Assembly (NCBI RefSeq): GCF_963259705.1
Contig: NC_081840.1
Coordinates: 116,921,074-116,985,073, forward strand
Reading direction: 5' to 3'
Origin: Myotis daubentonii
Lineage: Eukaryota > Chordata > Mammalia > Chiroptera > Vespertilionidae
DNA length: 64,000 bases
The notes beneath the pieces are model-generated. The model did not search any database, was not told the origin of the DNA, and saw only the letters and a program-made list of their open reading frames with translations. Of this stretch, positions 21,825 to 32,264 are shown in pieces (position 1 is the first letter of the stretch; every line of letters starts with the position of its first letter). A program made the position numbers and the translations under genes.

Positions 21825-22405
21825 TATATATATAAAAGGGTAATATCCTAAAGTGTCCAACTGTCCAACTGGTCACTATGATGCGCACTAACCACCAGGA
21901 AGCAGACACTCAATGCAGGAGGTGCTGAGCTGCAGTGACTTGGCAGTGGCAGTTCTTGGGTGATGTACCCCAAAACCAGAGAGGAGGGAGCTTGATTCCT
22001 GATGGCCATGCAGTTCCACCCTCAGCCATGGGTTGTGTTGTTGCTGGGGCACTGTTGGCCCCAAATCTGGTTTCCTGCACACTTGCATTTGTGTTCCATA
22101 CCCTGTAGAACAGCAACTTTTCAGAGTGCCCTCTTGCACTCCAGGACCCCTCCAGGGAAGTCAGAGAGTCAGTTTCGGTCTGATCTCTGCAGGCCAGGCC
22201 GAAGGACCCCACCTGCTGGAGGGATCCCGCTTACTCCAAAGACACCCTTTGACCCATGGCACCACTCAGGTGTGGCCTACTGGGAAGGGACCACAGGAGG
22301 TTGGCTCCTGGGCATGTCAGGCCCATCAGGCCCAGTCCCACCCCACTGGCCACCTTCTAATTAATTTTCTTTCAATGTGCATGAATCCGTGCCCTGGGTC
22401 ACTAG
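21825..22405 (+). mobile_element. Helitron (HeliBat-type), abutting the previous one
   Basis: It begins TATATATATAAAAGGG immediately after the CTAG of the preceding element and ends at GTGCATGAATCCGTGC..CACTAG. The central part (about 21930-22130) differs from other HeliBats here and may be captured DNA. Confidence 0.85.
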
Positions 22406-22459
22406 TGATGTTATAAATATCAAAATGGCCCTTGGCAGAAAAAATGGTTCCCACCCCTG

Positions 22460-22973
22460 ATTTAAAGTATAAAATTTTCATTTCCTGAAGTGAATAAGAA
22501 TATAGCAGTATAAGTGCAAACTAGGGATCAGGATTAGATGGGGATTGGCTGAATATTAGAAGTTCAGTGTTAATATGTTGTTTCAGACATATTTCAGCCA
22601 ATCATCTAGCTACCTGATAGTACAGTAATATCTCCAGGACTAGAAAATTTTTCAGTAGACCCTGAAGAGTATCATTCATAGTCTTTGGTTTAGGGCTTAT
22701 ACGTGAGCTCTAAATAAATATTCTAAGGAGAATGATGTATAGGATCAAATCCAGAATTTCAATGAAGTCCAGAAAAATTGACTTTTCTGCTTTCCCATTT
22801 GACAATAATCTTGATGTTTAGCCATAGTGAGAAATACTATGTACAATCTTCATGTGTCATCTTTTGTTGTACATCCATGTACTTCCAATAATTCCAAAAT
22901 TGATCGCACATTTATTATGATAACTCATGCATAATTTTCATTTTCTTTTTGCAAGCTTTATGTACTTAAGTCA
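22460..22973. other. No feature recognised
   Basis: AT-rich sequence between the hAT element and the next Helitron. Confidence 0.4.
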
Positions 22974-24107
22974 TCCTATCTAATAAAAGACAAAAAGGGT
23001 AATTAACCATACCTCTACTATGCTTCCCATTGACTAACCAGGGCAATATGCAAATTAATGGCCAACAAAGATGGCAGCCGGCAGCCACACAGCTGAAGCA
23101 AACATGAGGCTTGCTTGCTCCAGTGATGGAGGAAGCCAAGGTTCCCCACCTGCTGCGGCCTGGCTCTGAGCTCCGGAAGCAACAATATTTCAATTATAGA
23201 AGCAAAACAAACCCCAGATACCTGCTTTCAGCATGCCGTGGCCTCAGAGCTGGGAGCACCAGTGACAGCAACAATGTTTCAATTATAGAAGGTAAATAAA
23301 TCCAAGAATAAAAAAAAAAAGAAAAAAAGAAGAGGCTGAGAGCTTCAGTCACCCACCAGCCTGAAAGCGGCCCTCAGCCCCTCACCCAGACTGGCCATGC
23401 ACCCCACTGGGGACCCCGACCCTAAAGGGGGTGTGGCCAGCATGAAAACAGCCATCAGCCCCTCATCCAGACTGGCAAGGCACCCCAGTGGGGACCCCCA
23501 CCATGAAGGGGGTGTGACCAACTGCAAACAGCCATCATCCCCTCACCCAGGCTGGCCAGGCACTCAAGCGGGACCCCCACCCTGATCCAGGACAACCTTC
23601 AAGGTAAACCAGCGGCCCCCACCAGTGCACCAGGCCTCTATCCTATATAGTAAAAGGGTAATACGCAAACTGACCCTAACAGCAGAAAGACTGGGAATGA
23701 CTGGTCACTATGACACACACTGACCACCAGGGGGAAGACGCTCAATGCAGGAGCTGCCCCCTGTTTGTCAGAGTGCTCCCACATCGGGGAGCTCTGCTCA
23801 GCCACAAGCCAGGCTGATGGCTGTCAGTACAGCGGTGGTGGTGGGAGCCTCTCCTGTCTCCTCAGCAGCACTAAGGATGTCTGACTGCAGCTCAGGTCTG
23901 CTCCGCACTGGAAAGTGGACATCCCCCGAGGGCTACCGGGCTGCCAGAGGGATGTCTGATTGACAGCTTAGGCCCAATCCCCTAGGGAGCAGGCCTAAGC
24001 CAGCAGGTGGTCATCCCCCGAGGGGTCCCAGACTGCAAGAGGGCACAGGCCGGGCTGAGGGTCCCCCCTCCCACGAATGCGCAAATTTTTGTGCACCGGG
24101 CATCTAG
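22974..24107 (+). mobile_element. Composite Helitron, copy 4 (different second half)
   Basis: It starts A|TCCTATCTAATAAAAGAC and ends with CACCGGGCATCTAG. At 23640/23641 the string CACCAGGCCTCTA|TCCTATATAG repeats exactly the internal junction of the other composites. The part after it carries the common HeliBat head (CTCAATGCAGGAGCTG) in place of the 47 bp array, so the same junction leads to a different interior. Confidence 0.9.
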
Positions 24108-24528
24108 TATCCTATAATTCTTCAAAGTTATAACTGATGACTTTTCAATTATATCTATTAACTTTTGAAGTACCCAAAGATTTGTTTATCAAGACTTTGT
24201 TGATTTGATTTACAACAAGGCTTTGCTGATTTGGCTTTACAGAAATCCCAAATTGAGAGAGAAAGGAAAGTGTTAGACTCCTTGTTTTTCATTCCAGGTA
24301 ATTTACTCTCACTGCTTGATTTTAACTGCAGATTGTGAATTATGTGGCATAAACAAGTAAGTTTGTTTCCTATGTTAATTTTTTGACTAATTACACAGTC
24401 ATAGAGGGAAAAAAAACAAACAATAATATCAAATTAGTATGTTCCCTTTCAAGAAGTTATACAATACAAAATTCATATAAGTTCTTCGGTTGCATTATAG
24501 TAGAAACCATGTGTCTTTTTATATATAA
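24108..24528. other. No feature recognised
   Basis: AT-rich sequence between two Helitrons. Confidence 0.4.
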
Positions 24529-26167
24529 CTAGAGGCCCGGTGCAAAAAAATTTGTGCACTAAGGGGGGAAGGGGGGTCCCTCAGCCTGGCCTGTGCCCTC
24601 TTGCAGTCTGGGAACCCTCGGGAGATAACGACCTGCTGGCTTAGACCTGCTCCCGGGTGGCAGAAGGCAGGCCCAATCCCTACGCTCAGCCCCTGGTTGG
24701 GCTCAGAGCAGGGCCGATTGGGGAGTTGGGGCACCTCCCCCTGTTATGCACAGAGCAGGGTGGATCGGGAGGTTGAGATGCCACCCTCAGTCACGCTCAG
24801 GGTAGGGCTGATTGGAGGGTTGGGGCACCGCCCCCTGTCACACTCAAGGCAGGGTCGATGGGGAGGTTGCGGCGCCACCCCCTGTCATGCACAGAGCAGG
24901 GCCAATCAGGGGGTTGGGGAGCTCCCCCCTGTAACTCACAGAGTAGGGCCAATAGGGGAGTTGGGGCACCCCCCCCCGTCACACAGAGCAGGGCAGATCA
25001 GGGGGTTGGGGTGCCGCACCCTGTCACACTCAGGGCATGGCTGATGGGGAGGTTATGGCTCTACCCCGTCACACTCAGAGCAGGGCCTGTCGGGGGCAGT
25101 AGGGGCATCGCCCTCTATCACCCACAGAGCAGGGCTGATCATGGGGTTGGGGCACCGCCACTGTCACACTCAGGGAAGGGTCAATGGGGAGGTTATGGCT
25201 CTACCCTGTCACACACAGAGCAGGGCTGATCAGGGGTTTGGTGCCTCACACCCTGTCACACACAGAGCCACAGGGCGATGAGGTGGTTGGGGAGCTCCCC
25301 CCTATCAGGCACAGAGCAGGGCTGATCAGGGGGTTGGGGCGCCTTCCCCTGTCACGAATAGAGCAGGGCCGCTAGGGAGGTTGTGACCCCACTCCCTGTC
25401 ACACACAGAGCCGCAGGGCGATCAGGGGCTTTGGGCGCTGCCCCCTGTCACGCTGATCCCAGTGCCTGGAGGCCTCACGGCTCCGCTGATCCCGGTGCTG
25501 GGAGGCATATTACCCTTTTACTATATAGGATAGAGGCCTGGTGCACATGTGGGTGCCGGCTGGTTTGCCCTGAAGGGTGTTCTGGATCAGGGTGGGGGTC
25601 CCCACTGGGGTGCCTGGCCAGCCTGGGTGAGGGGATGATGGCTGTTTGTACCTGGTCACACACCCTTCAGGGTGGGGGTCCCCACTTGGGTGCCTGGCCA
25701 GTCTGGGTGAGGTGCTGAGGGCTGTTTTCAGGCTGGTGGGTGACGGAAGCTCCCAACAGCTCCTTTTTTTCTTTTTTTTTTAATTCTTGGCCAGCTTTAG
25801 CTCTGAGGCTCCAGGTCTTAGGCCTCTGCTGCTGAAAGCAGGTATCTGGTTTGTTTTGGTTCTATAATTGAAACAATGTATAACTCCAGCTCTGAGATCC
25901 CGCCTTGCTGAAAGCAGGTTCCTGGGGTTCTGTTTAGGTTCTATATTTGTTACAATGTTTAAAACTGCAGGCTCAGAGGCCAGCAAGGCAGGCAGGGAAC
26001 GTTGGTTTCCTCCGTCACTGAAGCAAGCAAGCCTCATGTTAATTTCCAGCTGCCTGGCTGCAGGCCACTATCTTGGCTGGCAGTTAATTTGCATATCACC
26101 CTGATTAGCTAATGGGAAGGGTAGCGGTTGTACACTAATTACCATGTTTCTCTTTCATTAGATAGGA
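24529..26167 (-). mobile_element. Composite Helitron, copy 2
   Basis: CTAGAGGCCCGGTGCA at the left and TCCTATCTAATGAAAGAG (on minus) at the right. The internal junction on plus is CTATATAGGA|TAGAGGCC at 25530/25531. The left part has the 47 bp array (24700-25440). The right part has two CAGGGTGGGGGTCCCCACT units and a promoter-like tail near 26070-26115. Confidence 0.92.
24700..25440. repeat. 47 bp minisatellite in composite Helitron copy 2
   Basis: GGTTGGGG..CCCTGTCACACACAGAGCAGGG units, about 15, with indels. The frames of 111-147 codons over it are repeat artefacts. Confidence 0.85.
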
Positions 26168-28609
26168 TTAGAGCCAAACTCACTACTTTCTAATTATAAT
26201 TCTATAGATTAAAAAAAAATGGGAGCAAATAAAAACACCACCTTTATATTATTAATGCCATTCTCAGTTTCAAGAGTGATTATTGTGGTTATAACTAATA
26301 TCTTCATTTATGGCCTTTATTCATCATTAATTTTAATAAAATAACAAAATGTGTCCCAGTGATTGATCTGTGGCTTCCAGAAATAGTGGTACATCTTTTT
26401 TTGAAACTCTCTCAACCATTCTTCAGTCAATTGATATATTCTGGGACTATGCATACCACTGGCCTACTTCTGCATGGGACATACACCTGCATCTCTGAAG
26501 TTCTAGGTCTGTGTTCAGGTAATCCTTTATTTCCTGAAATTGTTCATAAAAAACAAACTGTCTAAATTAGACTCATAACTTTCCATTAAAATATATTTTA
26601 AACTCTGTATTCAATTTTGTGTACTACACAATTGATTATAAATGTTAAAGCAAACAAAGTATGCAAGATTCTTAAATTCTATTGGGGAAGGACACAGATG
26701 CACAGGTGGTTATAACCATTTTTGTCTCCTTAAAAATAGAGACAAACTGGAGTAGAGAATGGAGCTAATCACCATTCTCATTTTTCTAAATGTACATTTT
26801 CAAGGTAATTTTCCTTATATCCTACATAAAATTAGACATGCCATTATTTTAAAATAACCTTAGTTCTGGATAAGGGTTTGTTGTGGTATATTTAGTAATT
26901 ATCCTAATGACAGCACAGATGTGTGATAAGCTTTATGACTTAGAGAAAAAGCAGCTGCAGCATCATACCTCCTTAAAGAATTGGTTCATTAGAACACATG
27001 CAAATATTTGTTTCAGATGAACCACTATAGAAAGAAAGACACTTTGAACACTTATAACCCTCCCAAAACTAAAATCTTTACCTTCATTTTCTCATTCTAT
27101 TATGTTTCTTTTTTTATAGTTTCATAAGCCAACATAGAACTCTATGATGTGATTTATCATTCAAAGTACTATTCAAAAAATTCAACTATTTTTCCTTCTA
27201 ATTTTATGCAACTTTCTAGGTAAATTAGGCAGAATTCCATAATGTAGCTGAAGAAGCATTTATACTACTAGTAATTGTGTACACACACACTGTTAAGGAG
27301 ACTTTAGACAATTGTAGACAGATTACAATTAATTCTACAAAGTAGGCTTGCATTAATGTGGAAGCCTTGATGATCATGAATAGACAGGTTTTTCCTGAAT
27401 AACTGAGGAAGGTATATATACACCAGGGGATAGGAGTCTCGGGGATCATCTTGTAATTCTGCCTGTATTTTGTGAAAAGTTTAGAAAGGTATATTTTTTA
27501 ACTTATTAGTTTTCCTTATGGTAATTGCTCTTATATTTTTCTTTCAAATTTCAGGTATAAGCCTATAGCAAGAGTTCTTAATATTTGGTTCAAGGGTCCC
27601 AAGTATCATCCACCTAAAATTTTGTAAAAATTTAATCTGTATTATGAAAGTGAATATGCATTCACTATACTACACATACAATTATAAATTGCATGTTGAC
27701 AGGTTGAAAATTCTAAGTGTAATTTTCATCCAACAAGAAGTTCTTAAGCTCTGCTGACTCAGATAGAATAAGAGAGAGCCAAATATAGCTCTGTGGTAGA
27801 TATAAATGATAGATATGGATTCACTACTACACCTCTCGAAAATCTCAATCCTCCTGAAGACAAGTGACTGAACAATTTAATAAAAGTGTTGTTATGGGTC
27901 TTCCCTCTGTGCAGATAAAAGTGTTTAACCAGAAGAACAAATTAACCAGAGTCAGCAGGTTTGTGAGAAACCCTGTGGTTCTCTAACAGATAATGCATTC
28001 AGCAATCATGATGTCAGCATTTTGACCAGGCATAGGACACAATTTTTATCCACTGTGGTTGTTTGAAGCACAACCTGGAAGAAGATTTCCCCATGAGAGC
28101 AATCATAAAACGGCTGCACATAAAGTGCAGACCCTGGCAATAAATTCCTCTGTGCTAAAAAGTGTTTTAATCTGTTGACAGCAATTTAATTATCTCTTTC
28201 TGAAGATCCTCTGAAGCAGGCCCTGTGGAGAGAGAGGGGGGGTCAGTGCTTTCTCACAACTAGGATAATTCTGTTAATTAATCCACCCCCCCCCAATATA
28301 GGCATGTTTAATTTACAAATTGCTGAAAGCTTGCTATCAAATAAATTGATTAGCATAATTTATAATCAAAAGCTTGGATTAGTAGTTAATTTGGGAATCA
28401 ATTAATAGGAGCGTTTATCCAAAAATGTTTGCCTACAGAGAATAACAAATTCATTGTTCAATGTTCTGGAGATAAGTAACCCTGGAATTTGAAACATGCA
28501 ATTATTCCTGGGATATGGCTCTTATATGAGCTTTTTAAAAATTTCTTGTTTTAAGAAATGTTTTCAAGAATATCTGAACTTCACTTTTAAACATTATAAT
28601 ATTAATGAA
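26168..28609. other. Apparently unique 2.4 kb stretch
   Basis: No transposon ends or coding exons were recognised. 28040-28420 is unusual for its many homeodomain-type core sites (TTAATTAATCC, GATTAGCATAATTTATAATC, AATCAATTAATAG) and lacks repeat signatures. Confidence 0.45.
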
Positions 28610-28890
28610 CTAGAGGCCCAGTGCATGAAATGTGTGCACTGGGGGGGGGGTGTCCCTCAGCCCATCCTGCACCCTATCCAATCTGGGACCCCTCAGGGGA
28701 TGTCTGACTGCTGGTTTAGGCCACCCACAGGGATCAGGCCTAAACCGGCAGTCAGACATCCCTCTCACAATCCGGGACTGCTGGCTCCCAACTGCTTGCC
28801 TGCCTGATTGTCCCTAACTGCTTCTGCCTGCCAGCCTGATCACCCCCTAACCACTCTCCTGCCAGCCTGATCGATGCCTAACATCTCCTG
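28610..28890 (-). mobile_element. Helitron 3' part, 5' truncated
   Basis: CTAGAGGCCCAGTGCATG at the left, then paired AGGCCTAAACC-type and CTGCCTGCC repeats as in the element at 10452. No 5' end is seen. From 28891 to 29170 an unrecognised sequence follows. Confidence 0.85.
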
Positions 28891-29169
28891 TTGAGGGATG
28901 TTTAATGAACCGAAGACGCAGAGGTAAGACGAGCACACAGGACTATTGATTGCTAGACAGAGGGCTACAGCTCGCTCAGGCATGTAACAAACTCTGCACT
29001 CTCACCATCACTTTTATTGGGGTTTGGCACAGGTTTAGTGCATCAGCAGTTAATCAACAAAATCTTGTTTTGTTCTATATTATTACAAATAACATATTGA
29101 ATACAAAATTAGTAGTCAGAAATTTAATGCACAAAATAAACAGATGACAAAAAACAGATCCAGAGGAAT
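28891..29169. other. Unrecognised sequence, possibly LTR-like
   Basis: Includes GAACCGAAGACGCAGAGG and ACTTTTATTGGGG. I cannot place it in a family. Confidence 0.3.
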
Positions 29170-29395
29170 AGAAGCAAGGGACATACTAGCAAATCTCAGA
29201 AGGAGTGTGGGGTTGATTGGGTGGATGGGAAGAGATCAACCAAAGAACTTGTATGAACATATGCATAACCCATGGACACAGACAATAGGGTGGTGAAGGC
29301 CTGGGGCAGCAGGTGGGGGAGGGCTAGAAGGAGTCAATGGGGGGAAAAGGGGGCATACATAATACTTTCAACAATAAACATTAAAAAGAAAAGAA
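29170..29395 (+). mobile_element. L1 3'UTR end (bat L1)
   Basis: CCATGGACACAGACAATAGG near 29271, GTGGTGAAGGCCTGGGG, a G-rich tract and a CAACAATAAACATTAAAAA end. This is the same 3'UTR family that appears inside the fold-back Helitrons at 37309 and 52744. Confidence 0.88.
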
Positions 29396-29424
29396 AAGAA
29401 ATTGGTTGCATTTTTATATAATAA

Positions 29425-31138
29425 CTAGAGGCCTGGTGCACAAAAATTTGTGCACTGGGGACAGAGGGGGGTCCCTCAGCCCGGCCTGTGCCCTCTCGCA
29501 GTCTGGGACCCCTCGGGAGATAACGACCTGCTGGCTTAGGCCTTCTCCCGGGTGGCAGAGGGCAGGCCCAATCCCTAGGTGCAGACCCTGGTTGGGCTCA
29601 GAGCAGAGCTGATTGGGGAGTTGGGGCACTGCCCCCTGTCATGCACAGAGCAGGGTAGATCGGGAGGTTGCAATGCCACCCTCAGTCACGCTCAGGGTAG
29701 GGCTGATTGGGGGGTTGGGGCACCACCCCCTGTCACACTCAAGGCAGGGCCAATCAGGGGGTTGGGGCGCTGCCCCCTGTCACTCACAAAGCAGGGCCCA
29801 TCAGGGGGGTTGGGGCTCCGTACCCTGTCACGCACAGAGCAGGAACCATCAGGGGGTTGGGGCGCTGCCCCCTGTCACGCACAGAGCAGGGACCATCAGG
29901 GGGTTGGGGAGCTGCCCCCTGTCATGCACAGAGCAGAGCGGATCAGGGGGTTGGGGTGCTGCCCTCTATCACCCACAGAGCAGGGCCGATCAAGGGGTTG
30001 GGGCGCCGCCACTGTCACACTCAGGGCAGGGCCAATGGGGAGGTTATGGCTCTACCACATCAAACAGAAAGCAGGGCCCGTGGGGGGGAGGGGTTGGGGC
30101 GCTGCACCCTGTCACACACAGAACCGCAGGGCGATCAGGGGACTGGGGAGTTCCCCCCTATCAGGCACAGAGCAGGGCTGATCAGGAGGTTGGGGTGCCT
30201 TGCCCTGTCACAAACAGAGCAGGGCAGATAGGGAGGTTGTGGCCCCGCCCCCTGTCACACACAGAACCGCAGGGCGATCAGGGGGTTTGGACGCTGCCCC
30301 CTGTCACACTGATCCAGGTGCCCGGAGGCCTCTAAGCTCCACTGATCCCGGTGCCTGGAGGCCTCCCGGCTCCGCTGATCCTGATGCTAGGAGGCATATT
30401 ACCCTTTTACTATATAGGATAGAGGCCTGGTGCACGGGTAGGGGCCGGCTGGTTTGCGCTGAAGGGTGTCCTGGATCAGGGTGGAGGTCCCCACTGGGGT
30501 CCCTGGCCAGCCTGGGTGAGGGGATGATGGCTGTTTGCAGCTGGTCACACACCCTTCAGGGTGGGGGTCCCCACTGGGGTGCCTGGCCAGCCTGGGTGAG
30601 GGGATGATGGCTGTTTGCAGCTGATCACACACCCTTCAGTGTGGGGGTCTCCACTGGGATGCCCGGCCAGTCTGGGTGAGGGGCTGAGGGCTGTTTTGAG
30701 GCTGGCGGGGGACTGAAGCTCCCAACTGCTCCTTTTTTTCTTTTTTTATTTTTTATTCTTGGCCAGCTTTAGCTCTGGCTCCAGCTCTGAGGCCTCTGCT
30801 GCTGAAAGCAGGTATCTGGTTTGTTTGGGTTCTATAATCGAAACTCTGTATCAACTCCAGCTCTGAGATACCGGAAGGCTGAAAGCAGGTTCCTGGAGTT
30901 TTGTTTAGCTTCTATATTTGTTACAATGTTTCAAACTGCAGGCTCAGAGGCCGGCAAGGCAGGTGGGGAACGTTGGTTTCCTCCGTCACTGAAGCAAGCA
31001 AGCCTCATGTTAGTTTCAAGCTGCCTGGCTGCTGGCTGCCATCTTGGCTGGCAATTAATTTGCATATCTTGCTGATTAGCCAATGGGAAGGGTAGCGGAT
31101 GTACACTAATTACCATATTTCTCTTTTATTAGATAGGA
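29425..31138 (-). mobile_element. Composite Helitron, copy 3
   Basis: CTAGAGGCCTGGTGCAC at the left, TCCTATCTAATAAAAGAG (on minus) at the right. Internal junction CTATATAGGA|TAGAGGCC at 30419/30420. The 47 bp array occupies 29600-30310 with very even spacing. The right part has three units of GGTGGGGGTCCCCACTGGGG type and ends in the CCAAT/octamer cluster. It lies in L1 ORF2 at an A/T site. Confidence 0.93.
29600..30310. repeat. 47 bp minisatellite in composite Helitron copy 3
   Basis: GGGTTGGGG recurs near 29712, 29759, 29806, 29853, 29900, 29947 and 29995, an almost exact 47 bp step. 47 is not a multiple of three, so the reading frame cycles through the unit, which explains the overlapping frames of up to 240 codons. 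Confidence 0.9.
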
Positions 31139-31910
31139 TGATGAATTATTAAAAAGGAAAACTAAGAAAAAAATAACATTTATCATTGCATCAAAAAGTA
31201 AAATATCTAGAAATAAATATACAAGGGTGAAAAAATATTGTGCTCAGAAAATTAGAAAATATTGAATAAAGAAATTGAAAAATATACAAATAAATCAAAG
31301 AATATATCATGCTTATGGATAGGAAGATTTAACATTTTGAAAATGTCCATAATATCCAAAGAAATCTAAGATTCAACACAATGCCTCTCAGAATATCAAT
31401 GCTTTTTACAAAACTATAACATATAATCCAAACATATATGTGGAACCACAAAAGAACCTGAATAGCCACAACAACCTTGAGAAAGAAGAACAAAGTTAAT
31501 GGTATCATTCCAGCTAATATCAAACTATACTATAAGGCCATGGTAATCAAAACAGCATGGTACTGGTATAGAAATAGACATATAGATCATGGAACAGAGA
31601 GCCCAGAAATAAACCTACACCTATGGGGACAGTTAATATTTGACAAATGAGGCAAGGATAGATAATGGGATAAAGACACTCTATTCAATAAATATTGTCC
31701 GGAAAAATGAACATACATATGCAAAAAAAAAAAAGAAAAGAAAAGAAACTAGAGTACCATATTACACCATATACAAGAATAAATCAAAATGGAAGAATTG
31801 AGACCATGAAATTCATAGGAGAAAGCAGTAAAATCTCTGACATTTCTCATAGCAATATTTTTTTTTCTGATATATCTCCTAAAGCAAGAGAAACAATGAA
31901 AAAATACATA

Positions 31911-32160
31911 GCCCTAGTTGATTAGGCTCAGTGGATAGAGTGTCAGCCTGTGGTCTAAAGGCTCCCGGATTCAATTCTGGACAAGGATAGGTAGCTTGGT
32001 TGCAGGCTCCTACCTGGCCCCGGGACTGGTCAGGCTCCTGCAGGCGGCAACCAACAGATATGTCTCTCTCACATCAATGTTTCTCTTTGTTTTTCCCTCT
32101 CTCTTCCACTCTCTCTAAAAATCAATGGAAAAATATCCTCAGGTGAGGACTAGAAAAAAA
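31911..32160 (+). mobile_element. Ves SINE in L1
   Basis: AGCCCTAGTTGATTAGGCTC head, typical body and an ATCAATGGAAAAATATCCTC tail. AAAAAATACAT occurs on both sides as a probable target duplication. Confidence 0.87.
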
Positions 32161-32264
32161 AGTACTTGAAAGAGAAAAAATACATAAATGGGACTACATT
32201 AATCTAAAAAGATTTTGCAGAGCAAAGGAAACCATCAACAAAACAAAAAGAGAACCCTTTAAAT

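Larger units (their letters stand above)
20160..22459. mobile_element. hAT-type non-autonomous element, enlarged by three Helitrons and an L1 piece
   Basis: The inverted ends are CAGGGGTGGGGAA at 20160 and TTCCCACCCCTG ending at 22459. The flanking octamers ATTTAGAT and ATTTAAAG agree at 6 of 8 positions. Inside are a 3'-truncated Helitron (20308), an antisense L1 3' end, and two tandem Helitrons (21468, 21825). No transposase remnant was seen. Confidence 0.78.

Noticed and set aside
28250..28300. G-run and C-run pairs suggesting a structured element
   Set aside because: Single homopolymer tracts with no repeat partner or conserved context.
29579..30607. Long overlapping open frames (135-240 codons) on both strands, also at 11035-12095 and 24601-25375
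   Set aside because: They arise from GC-rich 47 bp tandem units that lack stops in several frames. No domain, no conserved protein, and the frames shift from copy to copy.
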